64,000 nt of DNA from Gigaspora rosea (GCA_003550325.1 QKWP01000672.1:142621-206620); one strand, 5' to 3'; shown: positions 31,434 through 43,561, numbered from the stretch's first letter. The notes: a model not told the origin generated them from the letters alone. Made by a program: numbers and translations.

Positions 31434-33254
31434 CTAGAAATTGTCACTCTTCTCTAAATTTTTCACAAGATTCAACCGATTAAGGGCATTGTTTTTGCGA
31501 AGCGCATTTGCTAACGCTTTTCCAGCTTCAGAGTCAAGATCATTATTTCTAAGATTCAAAGAAGTTAACGTTGTGTTCTTGAAAAGAGCACCTGCTATTG
31601 CTTTTCCTCCTTCTGATCCAAGATTAGTATGACTAAGATTCAAAGAAGTAAGCGTGGTGTTCTTGCAAAGTGCATCGGCTAAGGCTTTTCCACCTTCTGA
31701 TCCAAGTTTATTCCGACAAAGATCCAAAGAAGTCAACGTTGTGTTCTTGCAAAGTGCATTTGCTATTGCCTTTCCTACTTCTAATCCGAGTAAATTAAAA
31801 CTAATATCCAAAGAAGTTAGCGAGGTATTCTTGCAAAGCGCATTTGCTAATGCTATTCCTCCCATTAGTTCAAGACTATTATTACTAATATCCAAAGAAG
31901 TTAGTGTGGAGTTCTTACAAAGCGCATCTGCTAATGCCATTCCTCCTTCTATGTCAATATTATTTTCAGCAAGATTAAATGTAGTCAGTGTGGCGTTTTT
32001 GCAAAGTGCAGATGCTAATGCTTTTGCTCCTTTCGATCCAAGGTTATTACCAAAAATATTCAAATAAGTTAGTGTGGTGTTTTTGCAAAGCGCGTCAGCT
32101 AATGCTTGTCCTCCTTCTGACCCAAGGTAATTATCCGCAAGATGCAGAAAAGTTAGCGTGGTATTCTTGCAAAGTGCATCAGCTAATGCTTTTCCTTTTT
32201 CTGAATCAAGTTTATTATCCACAAGATACAGAGAAGTTAATGCGGTATTTTTGCAAAGTGCATCTGCTAACCCTTTTATTACTTCTAATCCAAGATCATT
32301 GTCACTAATATCTAAAAAAGTTAATGTCGTGTTCTTACAAAGTGAATCTGCTAATGCTTTTGCTGCTTCTGATCCAATATTATTACCACTAATTTTCAAA
32401 GAAGTTAACGTAGTATTTTTGGAAAGTACATCTGCTAACGCTTTTCCTCCTTCTGGTCCAAGATTATTAAAGCCAATATACAAAGAAGTTAACGTAGTGT
32501 TCTTGAAAAGCGAATCAGCCAATGCTTTCCCTCCTTCAGATCCAATATTATTCTTCTCAATATTTAAAGAGATCAAGGTAGTGTTCTTGCAAAGTGCATC
32601 TGCTAATGCCTTTGCACCTTCTGATCCAATATTAATGCCAGGTGACCAACTTTTATCAATAATATTCAAAGAAATCAAAGTAGTATTTTTATAAAGGATC
32701 TTTGTTAATGCATCTATTGCTCTATGCTTAAAATTACTATGTAACCTATATATTTTTATAGAAGTAACAGTAGTGTTCTCACAAAGATTTTCAAATATTA
32801 TTCGATTGCAAATAACTTCATCAATGCATAAATATTTAAGATTCTTACTAGTTCGTAGAAACATTGCAACCAAAGAACATTTAATTGCACCTTTAAGCTC
32901 ACATTTTATTCCATATTTTTCATTGAGAATCCAATTTCCAATTCCGTCATACAAATAATTATTAATAGATGTAATATAACTTGTATATTCAAATAGTGGT
33001 TTTGGTCCATTTGGAAGAATATTTTTAAAGGGAATTAATAAAGCTTGCTCTTCAGTATTTAACGTTAAAAGGGACGTTCTTATAAAACTTAAATCTTTAA
33101 AATGTTTTTCTGGTTCGCTCCACAAGATTGGTATAAAAACTCTACACCAATGACGATTTACAAGAATACATGAAAATAAATCTCTATGATAATCATTATT
33201 ACACCGGAGATTATTAAATATCTGATAGTAACATTCGTTCGGTAATGCTATCAT
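31434..33254 (-). CDS. F-box-like / leucine-rich repeat (RNI-type) protein
   Basis: This is an intact 606-codon frame from an ATG at 33254. Residues 1-50 (M-I-A-L-P-N-E-C-Y-Y-Q-I-F-N-N-L ... V-N-R-H-W-C-R-V-F-I-P-I-L-W) have the F-box pattern that binds Skp1 in SCF ubiquitin ligases. A spacer runs to about residue 195. About 14 leucine-rich repeats of exactly 28 residues follow, of the form N-T-T-L-T-S-L-D-I-S-x-N-x-L-G-S-E-G-G-K-A-L-A-D-A-L-C-K. This is the ribonuclease-inhibitor/NLRC3 type, which folds into a horseshoe for protein binding. The likely role is substrate receptor of an SCF E3 ligase; the substrate is unknown. No introns are needed. Repeats 2-13 are nearly identical in length, suggesting growth by unit duplication. 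There is no signal peptide. Confidence 0.9.
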   Translation of the reverse strand: MIALPNECYYQIFNNLRCNNDYHRDLFSCILVNRHWCRVFIPILWSEPEKHFKDLSFIRTSLLTLNTEEQALLIPFKNILPNGPKPLFEYTSYITSINNYLYDGIGNWILNEKYGIKCELKGAIKCSLVAMFLRTSKNLKYLCIDEVICNRIIFENLCENTTVTSIKIYRLHSNFKHRAIDALTKILYKNTTLISLNIIDKSWSPGINIGSEGAKALADALCKNTTLISLNIEKNNIGSEGGKALADSLFKNTTLTSLYIGFNNLGPEGGKALADVLSKNTTLTSLKISGNNIGSEAAKALADSLCKNTTLTFLDISDNDLGLEVIKGLADALCKNTALTSLYLVDNKLDSEKGKALADALCKNTTLTFLHLADNYLGSEGGQALADALCKNTTLTYLNIFGNNLGSKGAKALASALCKNATLTTFNLAENNIDIEGGMALADALCKNSTLTSLDISNNSLELMGGIALANALCKNTSLTSLDISFNLLGLEVGKAIANALCKNTTLTSLDLCRNKLGSEGGKALADALCKNTTLTSLNLSHTNLGSEGGKAIAGALFKNTTLTSLNLRNNDLDSEAGKALANALRKNNALNRLNLVKNLEKSDNF

Positions 33255-33646
33255 ATTGGAAAATGGCCAAAAATTTAACAGTAGATGTACGTACTTACGT
33301 TAAATTTATATTAAAATAAATGGTGTGAAACGTTGCTAAAAAATCTAAATTTTGGATTCTTACTTTGAGCTAATTTGTGTCGATTACATATGATTATTGA
33401 CAATTATCGCCGTTTTTCAAATTAGTGTAACCCCAACGATCAGTCCGTAGAAGGTCCGTTTTCAATTTAGTAACGATGTCGCGTGGTCTGGATTTCGTTT
33501 TAGCTTTTCGGGTTTGGATTAGAGATTAAGCCTGGATAAGGCTTACCCGGGTAACCCGTATAAGCATCCCTTAACCAGTCAGTAGTTATGCTATCCGGAT
33601 AACGCGGAGCCCGAATAGAAATAAATATACATGATAATCATGCGGC

Positions 33647-33771
33647 GATTGCTACGGACACAGCAACACGTGACTTATGGATACAACACAGCAATGACTA
33701 TCATTACTAAAATACACGCTAACCTAACTTTAACTCGGGCAATAAGTCACGTGTATGCTGTGTCCCCAATC
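33647..33771. mobile_element. short foldback MITE
   Basis: The left arm GATTGCTACGGACACAGCAA and the right arm ending GCTGTGTCCCCAATC pair over about 30 bases, including CACGTGACTTAT in both arms. It is 125 bp and non-coding, and lies about 390 bp upstream of the F-box/LRR start. A second GGGACACAG word occurs just outside at 33779. Confidence 0.65.
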
Positions 33772-34103
33772 ATGCAACGGGACACAGTAATCATCACTTC
33801 ATGTGAATTTATGAAATGAAGTTTATTTGATACTTGCAACAACTTCACCCAACCCTAACACTAGGCTGAATGATTATTCGCGTGATGTGATAAGCACGAA
33901 AATATCACCGGATCTTGATCTTCAATCTTCCCAATACATACATCTAGCTATGGTATCAAAAGTCGTCGAAGTTAAAAAAATCATATAAATGCAACCCAAA
34001 TTCGATAAAAATTTTTTGGAGCGTATGCGTGAATAGATCTGCGCGCGCAGCTCGATAGAGCAATACAATAATATAAAAATTTTTCATGAAATTTCACGAA
34101 AAT

Positions 34104-35131
34104 CTATTTATTAGAGGCCGAAAAAGATTGAAGTGTGTCGAGAATTAAATTTGTTTCTGGGCGTTCTTTATTCCAACATTGCTCATAAAGTTCAATATAT
34201 TGAAATGGTGTTCTTCTATCGGTATTTCTCTATTTCCTTCGTAAATATGAATAGCAAGAATATTCAGAAATTTGATATGGTGGTCTTCCGCTTGAAATCT
34301 CCCATAGGATTACTCCAAGACTATATATATCTGATTTCTTATCACGCTTTTATCCTATCTTAGTTCTATATATGCTAGCATTCCATGAATTTTCGAGCTT
34401 GAAGTCGTTGACGTCTCTTTTATCTGCTTTGACAATCCAAAATCAGCAATTTGTGGTTGCCCATGATGAATTAAAATCTTCTTTGAATGTTAAAAAATAA
34501 AAACAAGTATAAGCAAATGAAAGTTCATAAACATGTAATGCAAAGAATAATTACATACAAGATCTCTATGAAAAATGTCATTATTATGCAAAAATAAAAG
34601 GCCAAGTACCATTTCCGTAGCAATTCGTAATTTGTCTGCCCATAGTAATCTTGGAAAATTTGCTTTCAAGTATTCACGTAAATTTCCATCGTTTGCATAT
34701 CTGATATTGTAAAACCATATTATAATATCCATTATTATCTATTTAATTTCAATAATTTTACTTAATTATTGTTATACAACAAAATTTATAAATTACGAAT
34801 CTACATTTTGTAACTCCGTAATAACTTAAGCTTTTACATTTAAAATAATGGGAATTTACCATTTATGACGGTATTTAAACTTCTAGTTTATATAAAATAA
34901 ATAATACCGCATTAATAAAGTCATTAATAATTTTTATCCAAATTTGTATTGACTTTAAGGCATTTGAAAGCGGCTGTTAATTCACATTCTTTCCACTCGC
35001 ATTTAAAACGGAACCAAAACCTCCAATTCCAATTATAGTTGGGACCGTAAATTTATTGTATTCGTATGTCCATCAGAAATAGCTCTTTCAAGCCATTCTT
35101 CTGGTATGTTCGCCAAAACTTTTTTCTTTAT
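34104..35131 (-). pseudogene. TKL-like protein kinase pseudogene
   Basis: On the minus strand, pieces of one kinase occur in order: E-E-W-L-E-R-A-I-S-D-G-H (35120), glycine loop I-I-G-I-G-G-F-G-S-V (35030), K-C-E-W-K-E-C-E-L-T-A-A-F-K-C (34990), N-L-R-E-Y-L-K-A-N-F and F-L-H-N-N-D-I-F-H-R-D-L (34690-34560), I-H-H-G-Q-P-Q-I-A-D-F-G-L-S-K-Q (about 34460), G-V-I-L-W-E-I-S-S-G-R-P-P-Y (about 34310) and a tail ending S-A-S-N-K at a TAG (34104-34106). A GTATGT donor at 34558 directly follows HRDL, where this family has an intron, but the acceptor has lost its AG. Several frame breaks are present. It is not expected to make a protein. Confidence 0.8.
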
Positions 35132-35206
35132 GTACTAATCTTGGGCGTATTGTCGTAGGTACAGTACGTACAGTGTCGGTATTATCGCATGCGTATGTAC
35201 TACATG

Positions 35207-36060
35207 CGGGTACCGAAAATTAATTGCAATTAAAAATTTTTTTACAATTACCGTTAATCATAAAGTTACTCGAAAATAATTATGATCAATTAAATTGCAA
35301 ATAATTTTTTTTTTTTTTTTTTTTAAACCTGGAGATAACCCAGGACGCCGTTGGTGTACTTTAATTGTAAATAATTAATTTTTGCTTACACTGTAAATTT
35401 GCTACGTATTGCTAAGATACGTATTTCAAATTTAAATGCTCTACGTATGTACGTATATATTTTAATGTAATTGTAACCTAACCCTAAAATAAATTCTTTA
35501 TATTTTTATACATGTAATTATAACTAAAAAAAGTTGATCGGATTAAAATACATTACTACAATAAATTGCCATTTTACAATTATAGTAAAAATTAGATACT
35601 GGACCCGTCGTTAAACGACGGGTTTAACATAAATAATTTTCTATTTCACATTATTATTAAAATTTTATTGTACTACAAATATATTGCGTTTACATAATAT
35701 TAATTGTATTAATTAATATAAAAAGAAATAAATAAAGTTTTCGAATATTTAATTTTAATTAAACAAATCTTTTTCATTTTTTCATTATTAATTTCTTAAT
35801 ATGGAATGATGCATTTTTCGCTTTGATCAAGTCTTAAATACATTTATTCGTCAAAGGAAAAGAATTTTTTAATGGATCGAATAAATATAATTAATGTTTA
35901 ACTGCAATTAAAATCCAAGCGATTCACATAACCAAAATTGGATAATCATAGCAAAAATTGCATTAATTGATTAATTGTAGCTGCGCCACCAATCAATTAA
36001 TTGAGTATAATTGCAATTATTGCCTCTACAATCTCTACAATCAATTATTCGGCAGGCCTG
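35207..36060. mobile_element. hAT-like element with 8-bp target duplication
   Basis: It is flanked by ACTACATG at 35199-35206 and 36061-36068. The ends CGGGTACCGAAAATTAATTG and, inverted, CAGGCCTGCCGAATAATTG are similar, with a C(A)GG start as in hAT elements. The body is AT-rich with AATTGCAATT-type words and a CCCGTCGTTAAACGACGGG hairpin at 35605. No transposase is visible. Confidence 0.8.
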
Positions 36061-36149
36061 ACTACATGATACGGCATTTTAATTTCATCAAATTTAAAGG
36101 TGCTATTTTTGTTTTGCGAGACTTCGACTGAAGGTCTTTGGAAGCTGAA

Positions 36150-37745
36150 TCGACAGTTGTTTTTGAAAATGGGTACTACGAATGCAATTATCGACAGAGC
36201 GAAGGTAACCACCAATATCCCAATACGTTGTGCAAGTTTTTAAATTATTGCTACTGTAGTATTGTATTTTATCAGAAGTGAAAGGGTAATTTAGTCAATA
36301 AATTAGTTTTTTATTCAAATAAGAGAATCTAATGAGTTTAATGTTCCTTATCATTTTTCATATTTTGTACTTATGAATTTTCAATAATATTTACAAATTA
36401 TATAGAATCGATAATAAATGTTTATTATTTATACATTTGACATAATTTTTATTTAATTATTATAGCAATTGCGTATTACAATTATTAACAAATACATAGT
36501 AAGTGTAGTACTTAAACAAATAACTACTTATAATATTTATTTTTTTCTAAGCTACCTTAGAAATAATAGCTAAAATTATACAATAATAATTGTGCGTCAT
36601 TGTTTTGATCACTAGGGAATTATGGTTTGGGAATATATAATAATGATCTTATTTAGTAAATATTGAGACCTTTTTGTAATCTGAGAAAACAAAATAGTTT
36701 CAAGTTTATAATGTGCATTATTATATTGTAGTGTATAATTGTTTCTATTTTATTTTGAAGTAAAAAGTAAGGGTAATTTTGATTTTAATGCGCACACTAG
36801 TACATGAAATTCCTTTATTATCGGGGAGCCATAATTTCTCTCAAGTTCTGATTGGATATATGAAATACATTTCCAATTGAATAAATCGCTCAACATTTTT
36901 TTTTAAAAAAAAAAAATTCAAACTAACACATTTCAATTAAACCATTTCAAAACTTATCGTTATAAGTAGCTTTTCGGATTTGCAGTTACAAATAGAAGCA
37001 AAAATTTCATAGGATTAAATGAATTTTTAAATAAATAATGTACTTAAATATTTATCGTACTAGTTGCTTAAAGTAAAATTTCTTTATTAATAAAGTATAC
37101 TAACGTTGTAATGTAATTCTAAAAAAAATAAAATAAAAAAATTACTTAAATATTTATCTTATGTGCATACTAATTGCTAAGTAAAAAATTTCCTTTTTTA
37201 ATACTTCATTAAGCATACAAACGTTACAATATATTTAAAAAAAAGTAAATAAATAAAAAAATAAATAAAAATGAGCTTAAATATTTATCATTATGTGCTA
37301 TAGTTTGCTCAAGTAAAAATTTCTTATTTCTTTTTTCAATACTTCATTGAGCACACAGTCAAATATTATCAACTTCAAAGGCTTATTACAGTATAACGAA
37401 ATCTGCTCTATGTAAAAAGTTGACCGTGTTATGAATTTTGACCTGCTCAAGCTGAAAATATAAAATATAAGTGATCTAAAAATAAGCGTGTTTAATTAAT
37501 TAATAAATTAACCCAGTACGTATAATAGATTCTTTCGAAAAAAATTATTTAAACTGTATGATTTTATAGTACGATATTTATTATTGTATTTATTAAGACT
37601 GCTCTCAAATGTTTTATCGTAAAGAGTTGTTAAATTCAAGAGAATTGCCAAACGTTAATATTAAAACGTGAAAAGTAATATTTAAAAAAATTTAATAAAA
37701 CGTAATTATTATAAAAAATTACAATTACGACGCATTTGTTCGATG
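36150..37745. repeat. dispersed 1.6-kb repeat, member 1
   Basis: Non-coding sequence collinear with 61026-62823. Shared stretches include GAATCGAC-GTTGTTTTTGAAAATGG near the start, AGTGAAAGGGTAATTTAGT, AAATTTCATGTA/GGATTAAAT, TTTTTTCAATACTTCATTGAGCA and TTACAATTACGACGCA at the end. No inverted ends and no open frame of note. It could be an old element or a duplicated intergenic block. Confidence 0.75.
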
Positions 37746-39620
37746 ACTACATTATTAGCCACTCGATCAGTGATTTACTATGAAAAATGAAATTTGCATT
37801 CAACCAATGATGGCATCGGCAGAAATTAGTGAACCCGTACGTACGTACTTTATCAGTTATCCCGCAAATTACGCCATTATTATAATCTTTTTCGATAAAT
37901 CGGATTTTTACAATGTACTATAGCAACAATTGCTGCCTATTTTATTACTTCAACTAGCCAGTACGTCTTTTTCCAATACCTAACTTTTATAAAAATACAA
38001 TTTTTTTTTTTGGATGCGAGCATATTGTTTAAGGGTAATTGTTTAAAGGGTAGGGTGTACGTAGATCATTTATCATATCAGATATTATTTCAGTGGTACG
38101 GCGAGAATTATATAGAAATTAAAAATGTGCTACTAATAAAAACTTTTTACAGTTGTAATCAAATTTGACCAAAATTTTATAATATACAAGAGTAGAATGG
38201 GGCCACCGGCGCCCTGCTAAATAACATCGTTAAATTTTGATTTTATTTTTTTCCTAGTAATAAAAGCTATTCATTATTTTAATTAATAAATATCAAGTTA
38301 CTAAATTAAGATATATTAATATAATAACTATTGAATTGCAATTAAGTGATTGTAAATAACTTACCTGTTATTTAATTAATATATCTGATATGGTATGTTG
38401 TTAAGGCTAAGCTGTTTTGTAATAATTACTGAAAAGGAGGTAATGTAAACTACTGAATCGAATTTGTCTCATTTAATTGTCTGATAATACTAACAAAAAG
38501 ACATAACAGTCATCCCAATTTATTGATCTTTGTTGTGCAAGATGAAATATTAACCTTGTGTAACTTTAGACATGAAGAACTCTGTTGCAGAATTTACTAA
38601 TTCAGTATATATAGTGTTTAAGTTGGGTTCATATTAGAATTATAATAATTTACTATAAATTATTATGAAAAATTCTGTTATAGTACTTATTTACTATTAA
38701 GATTCAATTAGTTGCATCAGAGTTATTATTGTTAATACAGTATGCACAGTATTAAAAGTTTAGTATTGGAATTGTGATTTTTGTATAAAAAAAAGTTACA
38801 AAATGTACTCACTATTTCAGTGACCTTGTATGTGGTTAAGGCTGAGTTGGAATTATGATTTATTGTAAAGAATTCTGCTACAGAATCTATTTGCTAATGC
38901 AGTGCTGAAATTATCATAATTTCTACTATAAAAAATTTATTATAGAGTTACTATAAAGAATTTTGTTATGGAGCTTACATTCTCATAAAATGCACATAGT
39001 AGTTGATATTAAAAAGTTACATAAATTGGGCTAGAACATAGATATTATGATTTATTAGGCATTTATTTATAAATGGAATAACTTTTATTTTAGATTTTTA
39101 TTAAACAAGATGAGAGCAAATCTTTCTATATAGTTTTCCTCCTCCATAATCACCTCTTTTATATAATCACAACACCTGTACAATCACATTAAATTTTGAG
39201 ACAATTTATTAATAAACTTATAAAAAAAGACTTCTATATAATTACACATTTTTATAATTACTAATTTTCTTGATACAAACTGCATGATTATAGAAGAAAA
39301 AGACTGTATATTTAAAAATTTTAGAGCATTATATATGAATTTTAGTGAAGCACTAATAATTTAGATTACATTGAAATATTAGCATTATGTGAAAAAAACT
39401 AGCATTACACTATAACTATGCCAAACAGCCATGAGAATACATTATAATGCCCTAATACTAATAAGGTAGAATCAGCATAACTATGATGGTACAATTATGA
39501 AGGGTAGGTTACAACTTAAAGAATTATACAAATACAGAAATGAGAGATAAAGGAAAATTTTTTTATTACAATAGTATTAAATGTTAGCTAAATTTTCAGA
39601 ATACATTTGAATATTCATAT
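37746..39620. other. AT-rich stretch without a recognisable gene
   Basis: No frame with convincing content. At 38512-38590 there is a fragment of the GGCCACGCAAAGTTGAT MITE family (TTGTTGTGCAAGATGAAA and TGTGTAACTTTAGACATGAA). Confidence 0.6.
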
Positions 39621-40212
39621 ATAAAGTGAATAGGGGTAATTTGGTAAAGTTAACATAACTAATATAAAAACTTTTTTATTTTTATATTAAAAAAATTTTA
39701 TTTTTTGTATTGAACTTTATATATGATTTAGAATTATTTTTATATAAAATTAGTAATATAACATCTTGTTTTAAAGTGATATTAAAATGGATTATACATT
39801 GTATCAAAAAGCTTAAATTTTAGAGAGATAGGGGTAATTTGGCAAATTGATAGTATCTTGTATGATCCAGTGATAAGAATTGAATAATTTTTATACTATT
39901 CGATTTGTCGCGATGAAATGAATCAAATAATATAAAGTTTATCTGATTCTGATTACAGGATCACAAAATATTATCAATTATATATTGAACAAAAATGATC
40001 CTTGAGGAGAATTATGATGAAGTGTAAACATGACAAATAATCAAAATATTTTGTGACTCAGTAATCAGAACCAGTCAAGCTTGGTACTATTCAATTTGTC
40101 TTACAAGATGAATTAAATAGTATAAAAATTATTTGATTCTAATCATTAGATCATAAGATACCAAAATTCACCAAATTACCCTTATTCACCAAATTACCTC
40201 TATTCACTTTAT
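39621..40212. mobile_element. MITE with ends ATAAAGTGAATAGGGGTAAT
   Basis: The left arm ATAAAGTGAATAGGGGTAAT and the inverted right arm ATAAAGTGAATAGAGGTAAT both continue with TTGG. Internal copies of AGGGGTAATTTGG are present. AT-rich and non-coding, about 590 bp. The target duplication is unclear. Confidence 0.7.
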
Positions 40213-40324
40213 GTTGTAGCAGTGAAAAAGATTTGAAATTTTTTTTTGTTTTTCAGAAACATAAAGTATTAAATTTATGTTTCCAAAAAAATTTTTATGT
40301 TTTATAAGAAAAATAATAAATATT

Positions 40325-41945
40325 TGTTCTCTCTCTTTTTCTCGTTTACTCATTCACTCTAACTCTCACTAATTCTCACTTACTCACTTACTCACTCACT
40401 CTCTTCCTCTTTCATACTCTAATACTTTCACTCTCACACTCTCACACTCTCACACTCTCACACTCTCACTCTCTTATTCTCATTTACTTACTTTCTTCTC
40501 ACTCACTCTCACTCTTACTTACTTTTACTTTTACTCTTACACTCACTTACACACTCACTACTCACTCACTTACTCACTCTAGGGCTGTAAATCGATTCTA
40601 AAAATTAGAATCGATGATCGAATCCCTAAAATCGTTTTAGAATCGATGATCGAATCTTAAGATTTGTGATACTGAGCTTTATAGCGCTTTGCAAAAAAGT
40701 GTGACCCTGTGATTTCAAGGTGATGATGGCGGAAAAATTTCTGAGATTTTAATTCCCTATTGATCATAATTTTCAATCATAACGTCTATATTTTATCCGA
40801 AATCGTTGAAATTCGTCAAGAATCGAAGAATCCGACTGATTTCTCGTGATTTTACATGACATCATGATCGGCAGAGGTCTCACATTTTTGCAAAGCGCAG
40901 TATTGTAATCTGTTTTGTACTGTTAAATGCTATAAGTTATTTATAAATAATATAAATTTAATTTTTTATTTAATGTATAAAAAGTAATAAATAGAATAAA
41001 TATATAAAATAAAGGAGAAAAAAGCGAATGCTAAAAAAAAACTCCACTCTAAAAAAAAATAAACTCTCAATTAAATTATTTGTATCGAATATTTATATAT
41101 TTAAAAACTATCATAAAAAATAGAGTACATTCGATAATTAAAATCTTTATGCGTATTATTTGTATTCAGCCATTTTATAATTATTAGTTTTATACTTACG
41201 GACTATTACAATCTTTTAACAAATATTCTTTGCTTTTAGATATATAAGACAATATAATGCTGTGTTTGTTATTAAAAACAATAAGATTCATAAGCCTATC
41301 GTTTGTACTAAGCCATTCTATAATATTTATTTAATACTATCGCTAATTTTTAATATTCTCGGTTTTTTGATAAGCACATAAAAAATATAAACGGTTGTGT
41401 TTGTTACTATTTAACTTATTATTTTTCAAAGCCTCTATAGCTATCTGAAATCACATCGTTGTAACTTATTAAAAATTATAAGGCATATTATGTCTTTAAA
41501 CTTTAAGCCTATTGTTTTCAATAATAAACATAGCTTTATATTTTTTACACATACACTTAAAACGAAGTGAATATTTATCAAAAAATTTATGCATTTAAAT
41601 ATTTAATATAAAACGATTATATATTTAGAATCGATTCTAAATCTTAGAATCGATTTCAGAATATTTAATCGTTTGTAAAAACGATTAAAACGATTATACA
41701 GAATGAGAATCGATTCTAATTCGATTAACGATTAAAATGATTATTATAGAATCGATTTACAGCCCTAACTCACTCTCACTCACTCTTACTTACTCTTACT
41801 TACTCTTACTTTTTCTCTTACCACTTTCTCACTCACTTTCTCACTCTCACTTTTATTCTCTTACTCACTCCCTCACAACTCTCTCTTACTCTCTCTTTTA
41901 CTTTTACTCTCACTCACTCACACTCACTCTTATTCTCTCTCTTTA
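40325..41945. repeat. CT-rich CTCACT low-complexity tract split by a hAT-like element
   Basis: Degenerate CTCACT/CTTACT/CACTCT units fill 40325-40579 and 41768-41945. They are the two halves of one tract interrupted by the element at 40580-41767. Strong pyrimidine strand bias. No protein-coding sense. Confidence 0.85.
40580..41767. mobile_element. hAT-like element, ends TAGGGCTGTAAATCGATTCT
   Basis: The left end TAGGGCTGTAAATCGATTCT is mirrored at the right by AGAATCGATTTACAGCCCTA. It is flanked by ACTCACTC at 40572-40579 and 41768-41775. The flank is itself repetitive, so the 8-bp duplication is supportive rather than proof. Subterminal regions hold many TAGAATCGAT words on both strands, as hAT transposase-binding sites often do. 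The interior is AT-rich without a transposase. Confidence 0.8.
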
Positions 41946-41995
41946 AAAGAAGCATGCCATACTAAAAAATCTATCACTATAGAGAAACAAATTAT

Positions 41996-42373
41996 ACTAT
42001 ATTTACTCAAAATAATGCATACTTGCATATTATTTCGAGGGAATGCACATTATTTTGAGTATGCACATGGACATTATTTTGGAGTAAAGGTCTAATTTCT
42101 AAAAACAATTGTGCATTATATATGTGTAATGCATAAAAACACTATATTTTTTAATTTTATATATAATCTTTCTGATTTAAACAGATTTTTTGACTAAAAA
42201 ATTTTTATTTCTACTTGTTATTTGAATTCATTATTTTAGCAGATTATTAATTTGGCATTTGGAGTGTGCATTATATTGGAATGCACATGGCATTATTTCA
42301 AAACCAACATGCTATTTTAAGTAAATGCAATCTTCAAAATAATACTCATGTGCATTATTTCAAGTAAATATGG
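41996..42373. mobile_element. MITE-like element with ATAATGCACAT repeats
   Basis: The left end TATATTTACTCAAAATAATG resembles the inverted right end CATATTTACTTGAAATAATG. The inside repeats GCACAT-TATTTTGAG words. About 380 bp and non-coding. Confidence 0.6.
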
Positions 42374-42487
42374 TAACTTTTATACTCCCACTTTGTTCCT
42401 AAAAATTCTAAATTTATTGTTTCTAAAATTTTTTTAAATGTTTCTAGAAATACTAAGAACATTAAATCTTTAACACTATGCTGTAGT

Positions 42488-42629
42488 CCAGATAACAATT
42501 CTGCTCAGATGACAATCTCTGGCAGCTCAAATAAAAATTGGCCAAATCTAACACTAATCTAACTCTAACATCTGGGCTAAATTAATTTTAATTTGTCTAG
42601 ATTGTCATTTGGGCAAGATAGTTATCTGG
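42488..42629. mobile_element. short MITE, ends CCAGATAAC
   Basis: The left arm CCAGATAACAATTCTGCTCA and the inverted right arm CCAGATAACTATCTTGCCCA both continue to a ATGACAATCT word. 142 bp, non-coding. Confidence 0.7.
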
Positions 42630-43402
42630 TTTGTGACATATATATTAATAATTTTGCATTTACTGCTGCATTTGTTTTTCAGTAATGGTTGAGTATTTTT
42701 TCTAACCAAATCTAACAAGAAAATAATTACCACAATTTTTTTTTAAAAAAACATAAATGCTCAGCATGGTGAGTAGTACAAATTATTTTATAAAATTTTT
42801 GACATAACAAATTGCATCCCAAGTTATATCTATCTTGTTTAGACATATGCAGTTCTTCTGTTATATCAATACAAAGAACCTTAAGGTATTAGTTTGCAAC
42901 TTAAAGTTATACTAAAGATCAATTGGTTTTTTTAGTATGTTTAGATATTTATTATAAAAAATTTCACAAGTTACAAAGCTATATCTTGCAAATCAATAAA
43001 GTGTTAAAGAGAATATAATGTATTAAAAAAAATGAAGCATAAACAATAAAGAATTATCTTTATAAATATCAATAAAAAAGATTAATGCAGATAATTAATA
43101 ATTATTATTATTGTTATTAATAAAATTTGCAATTTTTATTGTCATTATTAATAAGTTATATAATGTTGTACGTAATTATTATCAGTAGTTCATTATATTG
43201 CTGTGGATTTATATCTGTATCATGAATTGATCTGGGCTATTTCCCGATTGGCAAAATCAAGAAATAACATATGTTAATTCAAAATTAATATAATTTCTAA
43301 ATGATGCGTCTCATCTGAATTTGCTTTAATATATATTATTATGACTATCTTAAAGTAATACAAATATCTAATTCAGTATGCTCATATAAGTACTATATGT
43401 TA

Positions 43403-43561
43403 GGGCGCTGACATTTATTAGATAATATTTTAGGGTGTGGGGGTCAAGAAAAATCTTATCTTAGTTAAATTTGATTGGCTAAAATTCTATTTATGGATCT
43501 TACCTGGGGTAGGGAAGTAAGCCTATAGTAAATGGATATTAGGTAATTAATGTCAGCGCTC
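43403..43561. mobile_element. PIF/Harbinger-like MITE with TTA duplication
   Basis: The ends GGGCGCTGACATTTATTAGA and, inverted, GAGCGCTGACATTAATTACC are flanked by TTA at 43400-43402 and 43562-43564. A 3-bp TTA duplication with GGG/GAG ends fits PIF/Harbinger. 159 bp, non-coding. Confidence 0.75.

Noticed and set aside
37746-39620. Possible LTR or virus-derived sequence in the long non-coding stretches (also 59431-61025).
   Set aside because: No long direct repeats, no protease, integrase or capsid-like frames; nothing supports it.
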